A DNA stretch of 64,000 nt, taken from assembly GCA_026120035.1 (NCBI GenBank), contig JALRME010000043.1, positions 62,001 through 126,000 of the forward strand, in the 5' to 3' direction. The notes below the pieces were generated by a model. The model did not search any database and was not told where the DNA came from. It worked only from the letters and a program-made list of their open reading frames with translations. Made by a program: the position numbers and the translations under genes. Shown one piece after another: positions 46,565-56,635 of this stretch (within the stretch, counting starts at the first letter, position 1; each line of letters starts with the position of its first letter). This DNA is from Coleophoma eucalyptorum. Taxonomy: Eukaryota; Ascomycota; Leotiomycetes; Helotiales; Dermateaceae.

Positions 46565-48638
46565 ATGATGCTCCTCCTCTTTGCCCTGGCAGCTCCTGCT
46601 GCAGCACTGATCAATTCAACCGGCTCTGTACTTACCCCAGAGAACGGAACCATCTCCATTAACGGAGGTGAGGCTGCGAACCCGTCCGCGTTCACAGCCA
46701 ACATCACAGTAAATCTCCAACGTAAGATTCTTTCCTCAACTCCCGCAGACTTTTCTGAAAGACCATTCAGAATACTGGGATCTGTTCGTCGGTCCCGTCG
46801 CAACGGCGACTATCAACACCACAGTTTTAGCGACACCAGTTCCGACGTCTGAACTAGTTCCGCCACCCCCCCTCTACTATTCGTCATTCCCCACTGGCGC
46901 CCAGAGCCCCACTGTTTTGAAAAACGAGAGCTGGAAATTCCCCAGCGGTTTCTTCTGGGGTGTTGCCAGTGCTGCTTACCAAATTGAGGGTGCTGCTCAG
47001 GCCGAGGGGAGAGGACCTAGTGTTTGGTTTGTTTTATCCAAATCATGGCTCCTAACTCATGGCTGATTATTCTCAGGGATGTTTTTACCCATCGGAGTAC
47101 TAGTATCACTGTAAATAACGATACGGGCGATGTGGGATGTAACGAGTACTATCTGTATAAGCAGGGTAAGTGTTACACTCGCTCGTTGAAAACCTAGTTC
47201 TTCAATTCTGCTCCCCATGTCATTAAAGTTTACCCAAGCATTGAAAGCGTGAACATAACCTAACAAATTCATCTAGATATTGCCAGGATTGCAGCTCTTG
47301 GTGTGCCCTATTATAGCTTCTCAATCTCCTGGTCACGAGTATTCCCCTTTGGCAAAGGACCGGTGAACGAGTTAGCCCTTCAACACTATGACGACCTCAT
47401 CGACACCTGTCTCCAGTACGGAGTCAAGCCCGTAGTCACTCTTTTCCACTGGGATCTACCTTTGTATTTACAAAATGAGTATGGCGGGTGGCTCAGTGAA
47501 GAGATCGTGGCCGACTTCGTGGCGTATGCAAAAGTAGTCTTTAGTCGATATGGTAACAAGGTCTCCCGCTGGTTCACCCTCAATGAGCCCATCGTCTTCT
47601 GCGACGAATACCCTGTGAGCATCACTTCCTCTCTGAGACACAACCCGCTGACTCTTCCAGTACCCAAGTAACTACTTCTCAGCCGTGACAATCCCAGAAG
47701 CAGATCAAAAATATTTCTGTGGACACCACGTCCTCCTCGCGCACGCTGAAGCGTACCGACTCGGAAAGTCCCTGGGTCTCAACGGCACCATCGCATTTAA
47801 GAACAACGGGGGGTATAAGATCCCTCTCACAAACTCGACCGATGACGCGTTGGCGGTACAGCGAGCCTGGGACTTCAACGAAGGCTGGTTCGCAAACCCA
47901 GTCTACCTAAATGGCGACTACCCGAAGTATCTTAAAGATTATGTCTCAACACTCGGCTTGGAGTTCACCGACGACCAGAAGGCTTTAATCAACGGCACTG
48001 CTGACCTCTTCGCCCACGATGCATATACCTCTAGCTTCTACATGGCGCCAGATGGAGGCGTAGCTGCCTGTCTAGCAAATTCCTCCAACTCGCTCTACCC
48101 CGGCTGTTTCAACACTACGAATGTCAACCCTGATGGCTGGAATATCGGCCCTGCCGCTGATATCTACACGCCGTGGCTTAACCGAGCTACAGACTGGGTT
48201 CCATTGTTTCTAAGATACATCCAAGACACGTGGCCCAGTGCGGGTGGGATTGCAGTGTCTGAGTTCGGTTGGGCGGAACCGTTTGAGCATCTCAGGACTT
48301 CGAAGGTCGAAATCTTGTACGATATTGGTCGCATGGAGTATTATAAAAACTACATGGAAGCGATCCTGATCGCGATCTCGGAGGGCGTCAATGTTGTCGG
48401 TTGTCTAGCATGGGCTATTATGGATAATTTGGAGTGGGCTGATGGTGAGTGACAGCTGATTTCTTTGCTGCCTAATAGTGATACTAACTTGCTTGCAGGG
48501 TATATACCTAAATTTGGGGTTCAGTATGTCAATCTCACGACGTTTGAGAGGAGTTATAAAGCTTCTTTCTTCACGTATGTTGATGCTTTCAAGGTGTATG
48601 CCGAAGACCCAGTCGTTCCAGTGTTTGTTGAGGGATAA
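46565..48638 (+). CDS. GH1 family beta-glucosidase-like secreted protein
   Basis: Six exons: 46565-46721, 46771-47026, 47077-47165, 47277-47614, 47661-48444 and 48499-48638, 587 residues. The product should hydrolyse beta-glucosides outside the cell. A short hydrophobic leader (MMLLLFALAAPAAA) starts an N-terminal extension of about 108 residues with NTTV/NGT glycosylation sites; the barrel begins at FPSGFFWGVASAAYQIEGAA. The acid/base is Glu271 in TLNEP, and the nucleophile is probably Glu481 in VSEFGWAEP, where most GH1 enzymes have TENG. LFHWDLP and NLEWADGY are also canonical. The first intron could instead end at 46761, adding three residues but making it only 40 bp. The gene converges on an MFS transporter. 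Confidence 0.9.
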
Positions 48639-48849
48639 TGTAAATGGACTCCACCAATAGCAACGGCAACCACTCAACGGAGAAGCCTTTAACGTATGCA
48701 TAATAATTTAAGTAGAATTAGTAGTAGTAGTAATGAGTTATGCATATATTTCGTACGAGTGTTCTTAAGATATGCTTAGTGAGTGACGCACCGAGACTTA
48801 TTTACAATCACGAAGTTATATTTTCCGTTCCCCTTTCCTCCCCTTAATT

Positions 48850-50449
48850 TTATTCACTCTTCTCATCAACCTTGGGTACCAATGCCCAGCTCAATCCCAT
48901 AGCTATTAAAATGCCAATCAATATAGGCTGAAGTGTCCCCACTCCGGCATTAACTGCAATGACTCCAGTGACTGCTGGGAAGAGAGCAGCACCAGCCTGG
49001 GCAACGACGAAGATAAGTCCTACAGAATGAAGCTATCAGCGTTCCAGGTTCTCCAGATATCTTACTCTGGTGCAAGTAAGCTTACCGAGTGCAGAAGCAT
49101 GAATTTCTTTTGGAATCAGCTTCGAAGCAACCGACATGCCCTATTCGTGTCAGTTCCCCAATCCCCGAGAGAAGCATGATGAGAACTCACTGTAGCAAAA
49201 TTCGGGCCAAGCAGAAACCCCATCACTGCGATGGCCACAGTACTCGAGACGAGATTATCCACTCTCCAGAAGACAACTTCAAGCGCACAGCAAAGGATAG
49301 CATACAAAAGCAACATTCTCTTCTCTCCAAAGCGATACGTGGGCTCAGGAAGAAGCAAGCGCCCAAGTACAGTCCCGCCATAGAAAGCTGTAGGGATATA
49401 ACCTGCTGTGGAAAGCTTGACATGGCGAACTGTGACGAGATACTCGACGAGCCAACCTGAGGAGGTAATTTAGCAGCGAAATAATGCGAAATTATGGAAT
49501 GGAGAGAACTCACCCCCAGCTGTGAAAGCTGCACCGAGATAGAAGAAGTAGAACAAGCTTAGGAGCCAAACAACTTTCTTCTTCAAAGTTGCTTTTGTCT
49601 CTTTCCAGACAGTATTGCCACTCTTCACTGCTTCTTCTCGTATACTTTCCTGTCCTGCACCGACCAAAGGCTTTCGCAGGGTTATATCATCTTTGAAAGC
49701 CCAAGTTACCAGCACCAAATTCGCAACGCCCAAGCCCAACGGAACAGAGTAGTAGAGCGGCCATCTTCCAGACCCAGAAGAAGCAATGGCAGTAGCGACA
49801 AAAGGGCCGATCAAGAGTCCAATACTGTAGCTTGCGTGAATAAGTCCAAGCCATCGATGAGCACCTTTCACGGTTGCAACGAAGGTATTGGAGTTCGAGT
49901 CTTGGAAAGCTTGACCGATAGCGATGAGGAAGAAGGTTATACAGAAGAGGGCGAAAGGAGGTTTCTGAAAAAGTTAACTAAAAAGATCGGTTTCCCGAAA
50001 GATTGATAACCTTAGGATATACGTACCCAAACCCTCAACACCTGAGCCAGCAGTTGCACTAGTGCACCAAGCACTAACGCACCTCCAGAGCCGGCATATA
50101 CTCTCACATGTCCGCCCAAGATCGCAGCAACGACCCATCCTGCAAATGTAACCCCATAAATAATTGCCACGGAACCAGTACCAATATCGTACCCTGACAA
50201 GATGTAAGGAACTAGAGAACCGAAGCTTCCATCATTGATCCCGGCTGTGACGAAAGCAAAACATGCACTGAATAACTTCATAGCTACGGGAAAGGTGATT
50301 ACTGTTGCTTCCGAGATATTGACAGCATTGGATGGAGTTGTCTCCACTGTTGGAGTTAGCTCTTCAATGCCGGTCTTTGAAAGATTGCTCAGAGGAAATC
50401 CATTGCTTTCGTCAGCTGGCGATGCAGGTTGCCTCGTTTCAAGAACCAT
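48850..50449 (-). CDS. MFS transporter (Bsc6/fucose-permease-like)
   Basis: Five minus-strand exons: 50449-50027, 49964-49514, 49456-49191, 49140-49086 and 49019-48850, 454 residues, phases exact. The protein has a hydrophilic N-terminus of about 50 residues and then about 12 hydrophobic segments, including LFSACFAFVTAGINDGSFGS and YSIGLLIGPFVATAIASSG. A central charged loop (residues about 230-270) separates the halves. The second half has GYIPTAFYGGTVLGRLLL and FLLGPNFAT. Overall layout is that of the FHS/Bsc6 group of small-solute transporters; the substrate is unknown. The 55-nt fourth exon would be missed by simple frame scanning. Convergent with the GH1 gene (211 bp), which could supply sugars for uptake, but that is speculation. 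Confidence 0.9.
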
Positions 50450-50649
50450 CGTAAATAGAGCGTACGTTTGAGTGTGAAAGCTGGAAAGGAAACAATACTC
50501 GATAATCAGAAGTTATTGTGCATTGTCCGTCTTCTTTTATCCCTCGACGAAAGTGTTAGGAAGCACTAAGTAAGTGAGCGGGGGATCTTCGGCGCTGCTC
50601 GTTTACCGTATCGGGGCGCGGGCCGCCATTCCCCGCGCTACTCTTGTAT

Positions 50650-50655
50650 CACGTG
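50650..50655. promoter_or_regulatory. CACGTG E-box-type motif
   Basis: Palindromic CACGTG in the shared upstream region, about 200 bp upstream of the MFS start. Chance occurrence is possible. Confidence 0.3.
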
Positions 50656-50909
50656 CTGAGCTGGTTAACCCCCCCCCACAAAAACATTAACTGGCCAAAG
50701 TCCCCTCTCTTAGCTCGCTTGGCCTAGGTTGGGGACGAAGAGAGGGATGCATGGGCCAAGAAAGACCAAGTTAATGTAGTGCTTGATTACCAGATGTCTT
50801 CTATATTTACAGTATTGAACACGAGCTGTAATTCTGCTAAGATATTCTCATATTGCACAGATTTGAACCATCACAGGAACCTGCTAGGCTTTTGATGTTG
50901 AAAGTCCCA

Positions 50910-50917
50910 TGACGTCA
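50910..50917. promoter_or_regulatory. CRE/ATF site TGACGTCA
   Basis: Exact eight-base palindrome, the consensus for ATF/CREB-type bZIP factors (Atf1/AtfA in fungi, stress and cAMP responses). Its position 107 bp before the Csh3-like start is right for a functional upstream site. Confidence 0.5.
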
Positions 50918-51023
50918 AGTATGACATGTGGCTAAAGGTGTTACAACCTACCCTACAAAATGGCCCCTTGATGGAAACCTTTTGCGACCTAGTTAACCAT
51001 TCTGCTCACAACTTTCCGTCAAA

Positions 51024-51541
51024 ATGCCAGACGTAGCACAGATCAACCGCTCTCTCAATACCCTCCATACGGAACTCGAATTCCTTCGAGACAGCAATGT
51101 GCTCACACCCGCACAATTCCAATCCATCTCGGCCCAACTGCCTGTCAGTGTCCCTCCAAATTCTCTCGACAGATACTGACCCTCGTATCTTTCTCTTAGC
51201 AACAAGGCGGAGTACCCAGCCAATATGTAGATCCTCGTTACAACCCACAGACTCAATTCAATCCAATGCAGGTTGCTCAACAAGCGCAGGACCCGAGCCA
51301 TCCTGCGCATCCCAATAACCCAAAGGTCTGCCCGTGTTCATCCCATCAGTTCTTTTGTTTAAGGCTAACGTCTTTGCAGCATCATGAATGGGCAAAGGTG
51401 AGATGAACATCCCTGGATGGTGTATCATGTGACTGATCTCGGGTGTAGAACCTGGCTATGAAATTTGGCAATGCTGCTATGTTTGGTGCTGGAGCTACTT
51501 TTGGTGGTGATATGGTCAATGATGCGCTAAAACATTTCTAA
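51024..51541 (+). CDS. Short Csh3/Lsb-like protein without SH3 domain
   Basis: Four phase-zero exons, 51024-51143, 51200-51325, 51380-51397 and 51449-51541, encode 118 residues. The N-terminus (INRSLNTLHTELEFLRDSNVL) is a predicted helix/coiled coil and the middle is Gln/Pro/Asn-rich. The C-terminus KFGNAAMFGAGATFGGDMVND matches the Gly-rich tail of fungal SH3 adaptors of the Csh3/Lsb1/Pin3 group. Here no SH3 domain lies between the two conserved ends. Exon 3 is only 18 nt (HHEWAK); it is needed for the WAK-NLAMKFGNA continuity. First donor is GTCAGT and second GTCTGC, both weak. Molecular role unknown; the tail resemblance is my recognition and not a computed match. Confidence 0.8.
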
Positions 51542-52486
51542 GCTGCCGTGGGCTCACCAAATAGTTACTGAACGATTCTGGCTGAGCAATTAGTATCATT
51601 ACGCACTTTGAGATTAGCTGCTCGGAGGATTGATCTCTATTAAAACTCTCCTTTAGCATAAAAGAACGATACTCTTGAATTTTTTTCGAAGAACTAGTAC
51701 AGTGACATACTACCTTGAAAATTGAAAATCCTTTGAGGTGAAATGGGGAACCGCGGCGAACTGAGCCAAATATGATAGTCCATTCAGGACTTGAAAGGGA
51801 TTCTAGTTCTTATAAAGCAAGCGGGACGAGAGAGAACCCACGAACCTGATTCCGACAGGTACATTCAAATTCCCTGGGAATTTCTTAGTAAGTTATCTCG
51901 AAAGTTGCCGAAGAAATGGGTTGAGGGGCAGGATTTATGTAGGTGGAGTGCTCGCTTAAGTTTCATCTGATGTCGAAACGAGCCGATGTATCAGTTATTG
52001 CCAAGGAATCCTGCCGCTCGAGTTGCAAAGAAGATATCTAGCGAGCACCAAAAGAGAAGGTGGAGGGGCTAAGCTTAAGTATGATCTACGTTCCAGAATG
52101 ACATATGCGTATATCAACTAGGCTATGTACCGAGTGAGGTTCAAGGAGCTTGAAATTACGGAATCTGGAGGCGAATGCGATGCTGGCTCTACTCGTATTC
52201 TCTATGAACCATGGCAGATCTGCAACATACGACGCAAATCATATACGGATTCTAGATTCCTTCATGATAGAATACCTCGGAGTGAAATTGCATAAATGAG
52301 GAGCTGTTTCCCAAGGAATATGTTCCTCTTCCTTTTCCTCTTCTTTGTTCATCCAATCCATTCATTGTTTCCGGCCTCGTCTTTTAAACATTCTTTTCAG
52401 TTCCAACTATTCTATTCTGCTCGAGATCCGGTCATCTCTTTATTTTACCACGGAGTTCCTTATACCAAAGTTTTAAATCCCCCAAT
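51542..52486. other. Intergenic region upstream of small secreted gene
   Basis: 945 bp with no supported gene. The last 200 bp are strongly pyrimidine-rich (CTTTTCCTCTTCTTT-type), a common fungal promoter/leader feature. Confidence 0.55.
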
Positions 52487-53086
52487 ATGCAGTTCCCAGC
52501 CGCTCTCTTGACCATCTCCGCGCTTGCAATTGGCGTCTCAGCAACGGCTCGCCAATATGATACCTTTTCCATTTCGGCTGGTACTGGTGGTTCGGCACTA
52601 ACGCAAGCTGAGGCTTCATTCCCCGGAGCGTTGACGAGTTTGAGCGCTTCTGCTTGGGATGATGTGAATGTAAGCCTAGCCTTGATTTTCTAAATTGCGA
52701 TGATATTCGAACTTGCCTAACCCTGAACCAACACAGACCGAAGCTCACTGTGCCGTCTTGGCCGAAGCCTCTTTCATCTCCGCACAAAGTGCAGCTGGAG
52801 CAAGCACTGCTGCTGGAAAGGCGCTCGCAGTTGGCATGATCAAGAACAAGGTGTTGAAGATCTACAGTAAGCAGTCTAATTACAGCGGTAGAGAGTTTGG
52901 AGTGGTGCTTATATTCATGGAATAGGTACACTACAGGCCGTAGAGAGCCAGATCACGCTTCAGGGAAACTCATCGACGCTTGCCGCTTCTCAGGCTGATT
53001 TGACAGCGAAATTGGCCACCAATGTTGCGATTGATAAGAAGAATGCTGGTGCGGCCAGTACCGCGGTGAACTTCACTTGCCCTTAA
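52487..53086 (+). CDS. Small secreted protein, Ala/Ser-rich
   Basis: Exons 52487-52669, 52737-52866 and 52926-53086, 157 residues. A signal peptide (MQFPAALLTISALAIGVSA) is followed by a compact, mostly helical Ala/Ser-rich sequence with only two Cys, one in TEAHCAVLAEASF and one four residues from the stop region (NFTCP), suggesting a single disulfide linking the ends. One or two N-glycosylation sequons (GNSS, NFT). No catalytic motif, no GPI tail. It resembles generic fungal small secreted/wall-associated proteins; the family is not identified. Convergent with nop4, 246 bp between stop codons. Confidence 0.82.
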
Positions 53087-53332
53087 TAAGGATATTGCAG
53101 GAGTGGTAAAATACCTGCTCAACCATTTTTTACACATATATCCGATGAAGCCATTGCATTTGGCAATGGAATGGCTGATGCAATGGCTGGAAAAATAAGG
53201 CACTTATATAATTGAATGATATTGTTTATATGAGATTTTCGGTGCTGTACATTATTTTGTGACATTGCAAATAAAATGAAGTATTTCGACAAATTTGGGT
53301 ATTCTTAACATTTCAGCGAACTAATGCTAAGC

Positions 53333-55762
53333 TCAAGCACCGCCCTGCTTGCGGTTCCTTCTCATCATTCGCTTCTTCTGGATGATTTGCTGCCTCTTGG
53401 CAAGCCCGTCCTTCTCCCCAGAGTCAGCATCCCCCTTTGGCTCACGTTGACCTTTTGGAGCGTGAGTAGGTCTTCCTGCCTTGTCTCGACCACCCTTCAA
53501 AGGCTTGCTCTTGATTGGAGCAGGTCGCCCTTTACCTCCAGGCCCTCTCCTTTCTGGTCCTCCCCTCTCTGCTCCCTTCGTACCTGGCTTCATGCCCTTT
53601 CTCGTCCTTGCCATCAATGTATCTTTGCCAAGAACCTTCTTCTCTTTCTCAGGAGCCTCTCCCTTCTCACGGGCTTCTAAGACTTCCTTCGATCGTATCC
53701 TTGCCTTTTCTTCCCGCTCCTTTCGGCGAGATACTACCTGAACATTCTCAATAGCAAACTCAACAATCAAACGTTGTTTCTTTCCGCTTCCATTTTCAAT
53801 GGAGTGTCCATTCAACCATCTCAACCCCATCAAAGCCCATCTGTGAGAGCTATATTCGAGGAATCCGTATCCACGACTTCGACCCGCGCCAGTTGCTTCT
53901 GGAACTTTTGATCCTTCTCGGCCCTCAAAGACAATTTTAGCTTGCTTGACAATTCCCTTGCCCTTGGCCTTTCTGTGTTTCTCAGCCTCTCTCATCTCAT
54001 CACCCCCACGTGCCTCCTCCTCTTTAGAAAGCTGAGCACGAACTCCATCCTTTACATCTTTGGCAAATCCGACGACAGCTTCGCGGGCAAGGGCCTTAAG
54101 ATCCTTGGAGTTGATGTTTCGAGGTAGGTTGCGGATTGACAAACGAGTCAGACTGAGATGCAACGTTGGGTTGTTCTGAATCAGCTTCTTTCGCTGCATA
54201 GCACTGTCCTCTCGCATTTTGACCTCTGATGGAGCCAGGGCTTCGTACAATGGTGTGCCCTTGGCAATAGTACCTTCGGAGAGTAGGTAAAGCTTGCGCT
54301 TATCAGTGTCTCTTTCAGTTCGGTGGCTCACACCAGCCTCAGTAAGCTTAGTTGCCTGCTCTCGCTCGACAGCCTTGGAGATTTGCAAAAGGCGACCATC
54401 AATAGTATACATACCACTGGTATCTGCCTCTTCTTTTTGAAGGATGGAATGCTTGATTTGAGGTGCAATAGCATTAGCACCGGTAGGCTGGAATCTTGGA
54501 GCTCCTCTGAAGCAGTTATCGGCATCCTCAACGTTGAAGAAACAGACGAATCCTGTTCCCTTGGGACGGTCTGTAGCTCGATCCATGACAACTCTAGCGT
54601 ATCTCACGGGCCCGAATTGGTTGAAATGCTCCTTAAGGTCCGCATCAAGGGTTGTAAATGGAAGATTGCGCACAAATAATGTTGAGGAATTATCAGTGAT
54701 GAAGTTCTTGGCTGGCTTCTCTTCTTCTTCTTCCTCTTCCTCTGAATCATCATCTTCGAGATCGTCATCGTCACCATCGGAATTCTCTGAGTTGTCCTCA
54801 TTTTCATCCTCGTCCTCATCTTCATCCTCTTCATCTTCATCTTCCGTATCGATCTTCATGGCCTCCTCGTTTTCGTCCTCCGATTCCAACACGTCTGCAC
54901 GATCTTTAAAGAAGTTTGCAAGATCCTCGTCCTCATCATAATCGGATGTATCCGCTCTTTTCTCGTCCACCTTATCAACCTTTGCTCCACCTTCTTCCTC
55001 AGAATCGTCTGCATCAGACTTGTCGTCTGCTGCCTTCTTCTGACCCTCCCATACGTCTTTCTCTACAGCCCAATCCACAGCAATGACTCGGCCATCAACC
55101 AAGGTTCCATTGATAGCAGCCAATGCCTTCTCAGCATTCTTTCTACCCCGCATTACAATAAATCCAAATCCCTTCTGTGTATCCTTGACCTTTGGCAAAG
55201 TAGAGTGCTTGACCTTTCCAAACTTGCTGAAGAGTTCTGCAAGCTTCTCTGTTGTGTTGACACTCCATGGAAGATTTCGGATGATGAGCTTGAGAGGCTG
55301 TCGTTGTTCTGCCATCTTGTCTGACCTTTCCTTCTTTACCTTGGCTGCTTCTTCAGCGATCGCACTCTTCTTCTTTCCATCCATCCCTGGCTTTGCATCC
55401 CGAGATCTGGGCTGGGCAATCTCCACCTTCATTGTCCTGCCTTGAAACTTCTTGCCATGAAATTCCTCTTGAGCTCTCTCTGCATCGTCGGCATCCGCAA
55501 ATGTAACGAATCCATATCCCTTTGATTGCTTGGTCACAGGGTCGAGGACAACTGTTGCGTGTTTGAGTGGATAGTTTTGCGAGAATAATTCGGTCAAGGC
55601 TTCGCTGGTCGCGGTTGCTGGTAAAGATCGAACAAACAATGATCGTTTGGCAGAGGCATTGGTTTCCTTTCTGGCTCTTTTTGAGGTATGAATTGGGCCA
55701 TCTTCATCGCCTACAATAGCAGCAGGGCCATCATCTTCTGGAACACGTTGTCTCTTAGACAT
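53333..55762 (-). CDS. nop4: Nop4/RBM28-type nucleolar RRM protein
   Basis: A single 809-codon exon. Nop4 binds pre-60S rRNA and is needed for large-subunit maturation in the nucleolus. Four RRM-type domains are visible: about 41-117 (SLFVRSLP / KGYGFVTF), about 157-235 (LIIRNLPWSV / KGFGFIVM), after a long acidic tract a third starting at about 360 (TLFVRNLPF / KGTGFVCF), and a divergent fourth starting LSIRNLPRNI with GYGFLEY. The acidic stretch between RRM2 and RRM3 is almost pure Asp/Glu/Ser. The C-terminus is a Lys/Arg/Gly-rich tail ending in RMMRRNRKQGGA, a likely nucleolar signal. The upstream region is shared with the divergent med19/rox3 gene. Confidence 0.95.
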   Translation of the reverse strand: MSKRQRVPEDDGPAAIVGDEDGPIHTSKRARKETNASAKRSLFVRSLPATATSEALTELFSQNYPLKHATVVLDPVTKQSKGYGFVTFADADDAERAQEEFHGKKFQGRTMKVEIAQPRSRDAKPGMDGKKKSAIAEEAAKVKKERSDKMAEQRQPLKLIIRNLPWSVNTTEKLAELFSKFGKVKHSTLPKVKDTQKGFGFIVMRGRKNAEKALAAINGTLVDGRVIAVDWAVEKDVWEGQKKAADDKSDADDSEEEGGAKVDKVDEKRADTSDYDEDEDLANFFKDRADVLESEDENEEAMKIDTEDEDEEDEDEDEDENEDNSENSDGDDDDLEDDDSEEEEEEEEKPAKNFITDNSSTLFVRNLPFTTLDADLKEHFNQFGPVRYARVVMDRATDRPKGTGFVCFFNVEDADNCFRGAPRFQPTGANAIAPQIKHSILQKEEADTSGMYTIDGRLLQISKAVEREQATKLTEAGVSHRTERDTDKRKLYLLSEGTIAKGTPLYEALAPSEVKMREDSAMQRKKLIQNNPTLHLSLTRLSIRNLPRNINSKDLKALAREAVVGFAKDVKDGVRAQLSKEEEARGGDEMREAEKHRKAKGKGIVKQAKIVFEGREGSKVPEATGAGRSRGYGFLEYSSHRWALMGLRWLNGHSIENGSGKKQRLIVEFAIENVQVVSRRKEREEKARIRSKEVLEAREKGEAPEKEKKVLGKDTLMARTRKGMKPGTKGAERGGPERRGPGGKGRPAPIKSKPLKGGRDKAGRPTHAPKGQREPKGDADSGEKDGLAKRQQIIQKKRMMRRNRKQGGA

Positions 55763-56635
55763 TTTGAAAAACTTTGGCGTGAAATTGAATCTTTGTCTAG
55801 CACCTCACTTTACAAACAAAAAAAAGTTCACGGAAAATGTTCCACGGGGGGACTAATTCTCCGTTCTCCGTAGCGAGCTAGTCTCCTCGGTGGGACCGAA
55901 TGGGTCGCTAGGACCGTATCCTGACCAGGAGGATGTGAGCAGAGAATGGAAGGAGAATTTGTACATGAATAACGTGAAAGGAGTGTAAAAGTGTGCTTGA
56001 AGATTGTATATTGATCTAACAATATCTCGGTACCATAATTTTGTCCTACACGGATTCTCATCTGCAAGCGATCAATTCTGCCACAAAGAAAACATTCTAA
56101 CCCAATTCCGATCATGTGACAGTGGGTCTAGCGCCCAGATCTAAGGGAAGCCCGCGCGAAACCAACCTCATCGTCTTCAACCAACTCTGACCCCATCGAC
56201 AACCGCTCGAAGACCTCGTCGCAGACCCGCACGACATATCGAAGCGACCTCGACGATTGGAGAAAACACATGAAATAGATTGCGACAATACTGTAGTGGT
56301 GCTGGAGGCGCGGGTGCTGGACTGCGACCGACTTCGCTGTGCTACCGATTCCGCCCTACTGTGATCTCTCCATGCTCACCACCACGATATTAGCAACCCT
56401 CGAGTGATCTCTTCGCCGAGACAACATTCACTTGCAGTACATACACTCGCTGTCACCCTCGTTGACCTCTGCGGCTCGTGTGTCTGATCGACCACACACT
56501 TTTCGAAGCGGCTACCCGATTACGACCTCACCTTTGACGACTCTCGTTCACTCTTTCACTCTTACATCAATCCTGTTGTCCTTCGACGATACCTAGACAT
56601 TTGCATCCATAACCCGAGTCCATTGACACTCCACC
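55763..56635. promoter_or_regulatory. Divergent promoter, nop4 / med19
   Basis: 873 bp between start codons. The half next to med19 (56160-56630) is C/T-rich with many CGA/TCG and is probably a long 5' leader. No supported frame. Confidence 0.5.

Larger units (their letters stand above)
50450..51023. promoter_or_regulatory. Divergent promoter, MFS gene / Csh3-like gene
   Basis: 574 bp between start codons. It holds CACGTG at 50650-50655, a run of nine C near 50670, and a full palindromic TGACGTCA at 50910-50917, 107 bp before the Csh3-like start. Confidence 0.55.

Noticed and set aside
46444..46662. Upstream ATG frame near the GH1 gene
   Set aside because: Out of phase with the GH1 protein and spans the TATA box; the ATG at 46565 gives a hydrophobic leader.
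54534..54941. 135-codon Ser-rich frame on the plus strand
   Set aside because: Mirror image of the Asp/Glu-rich tract of nop4.
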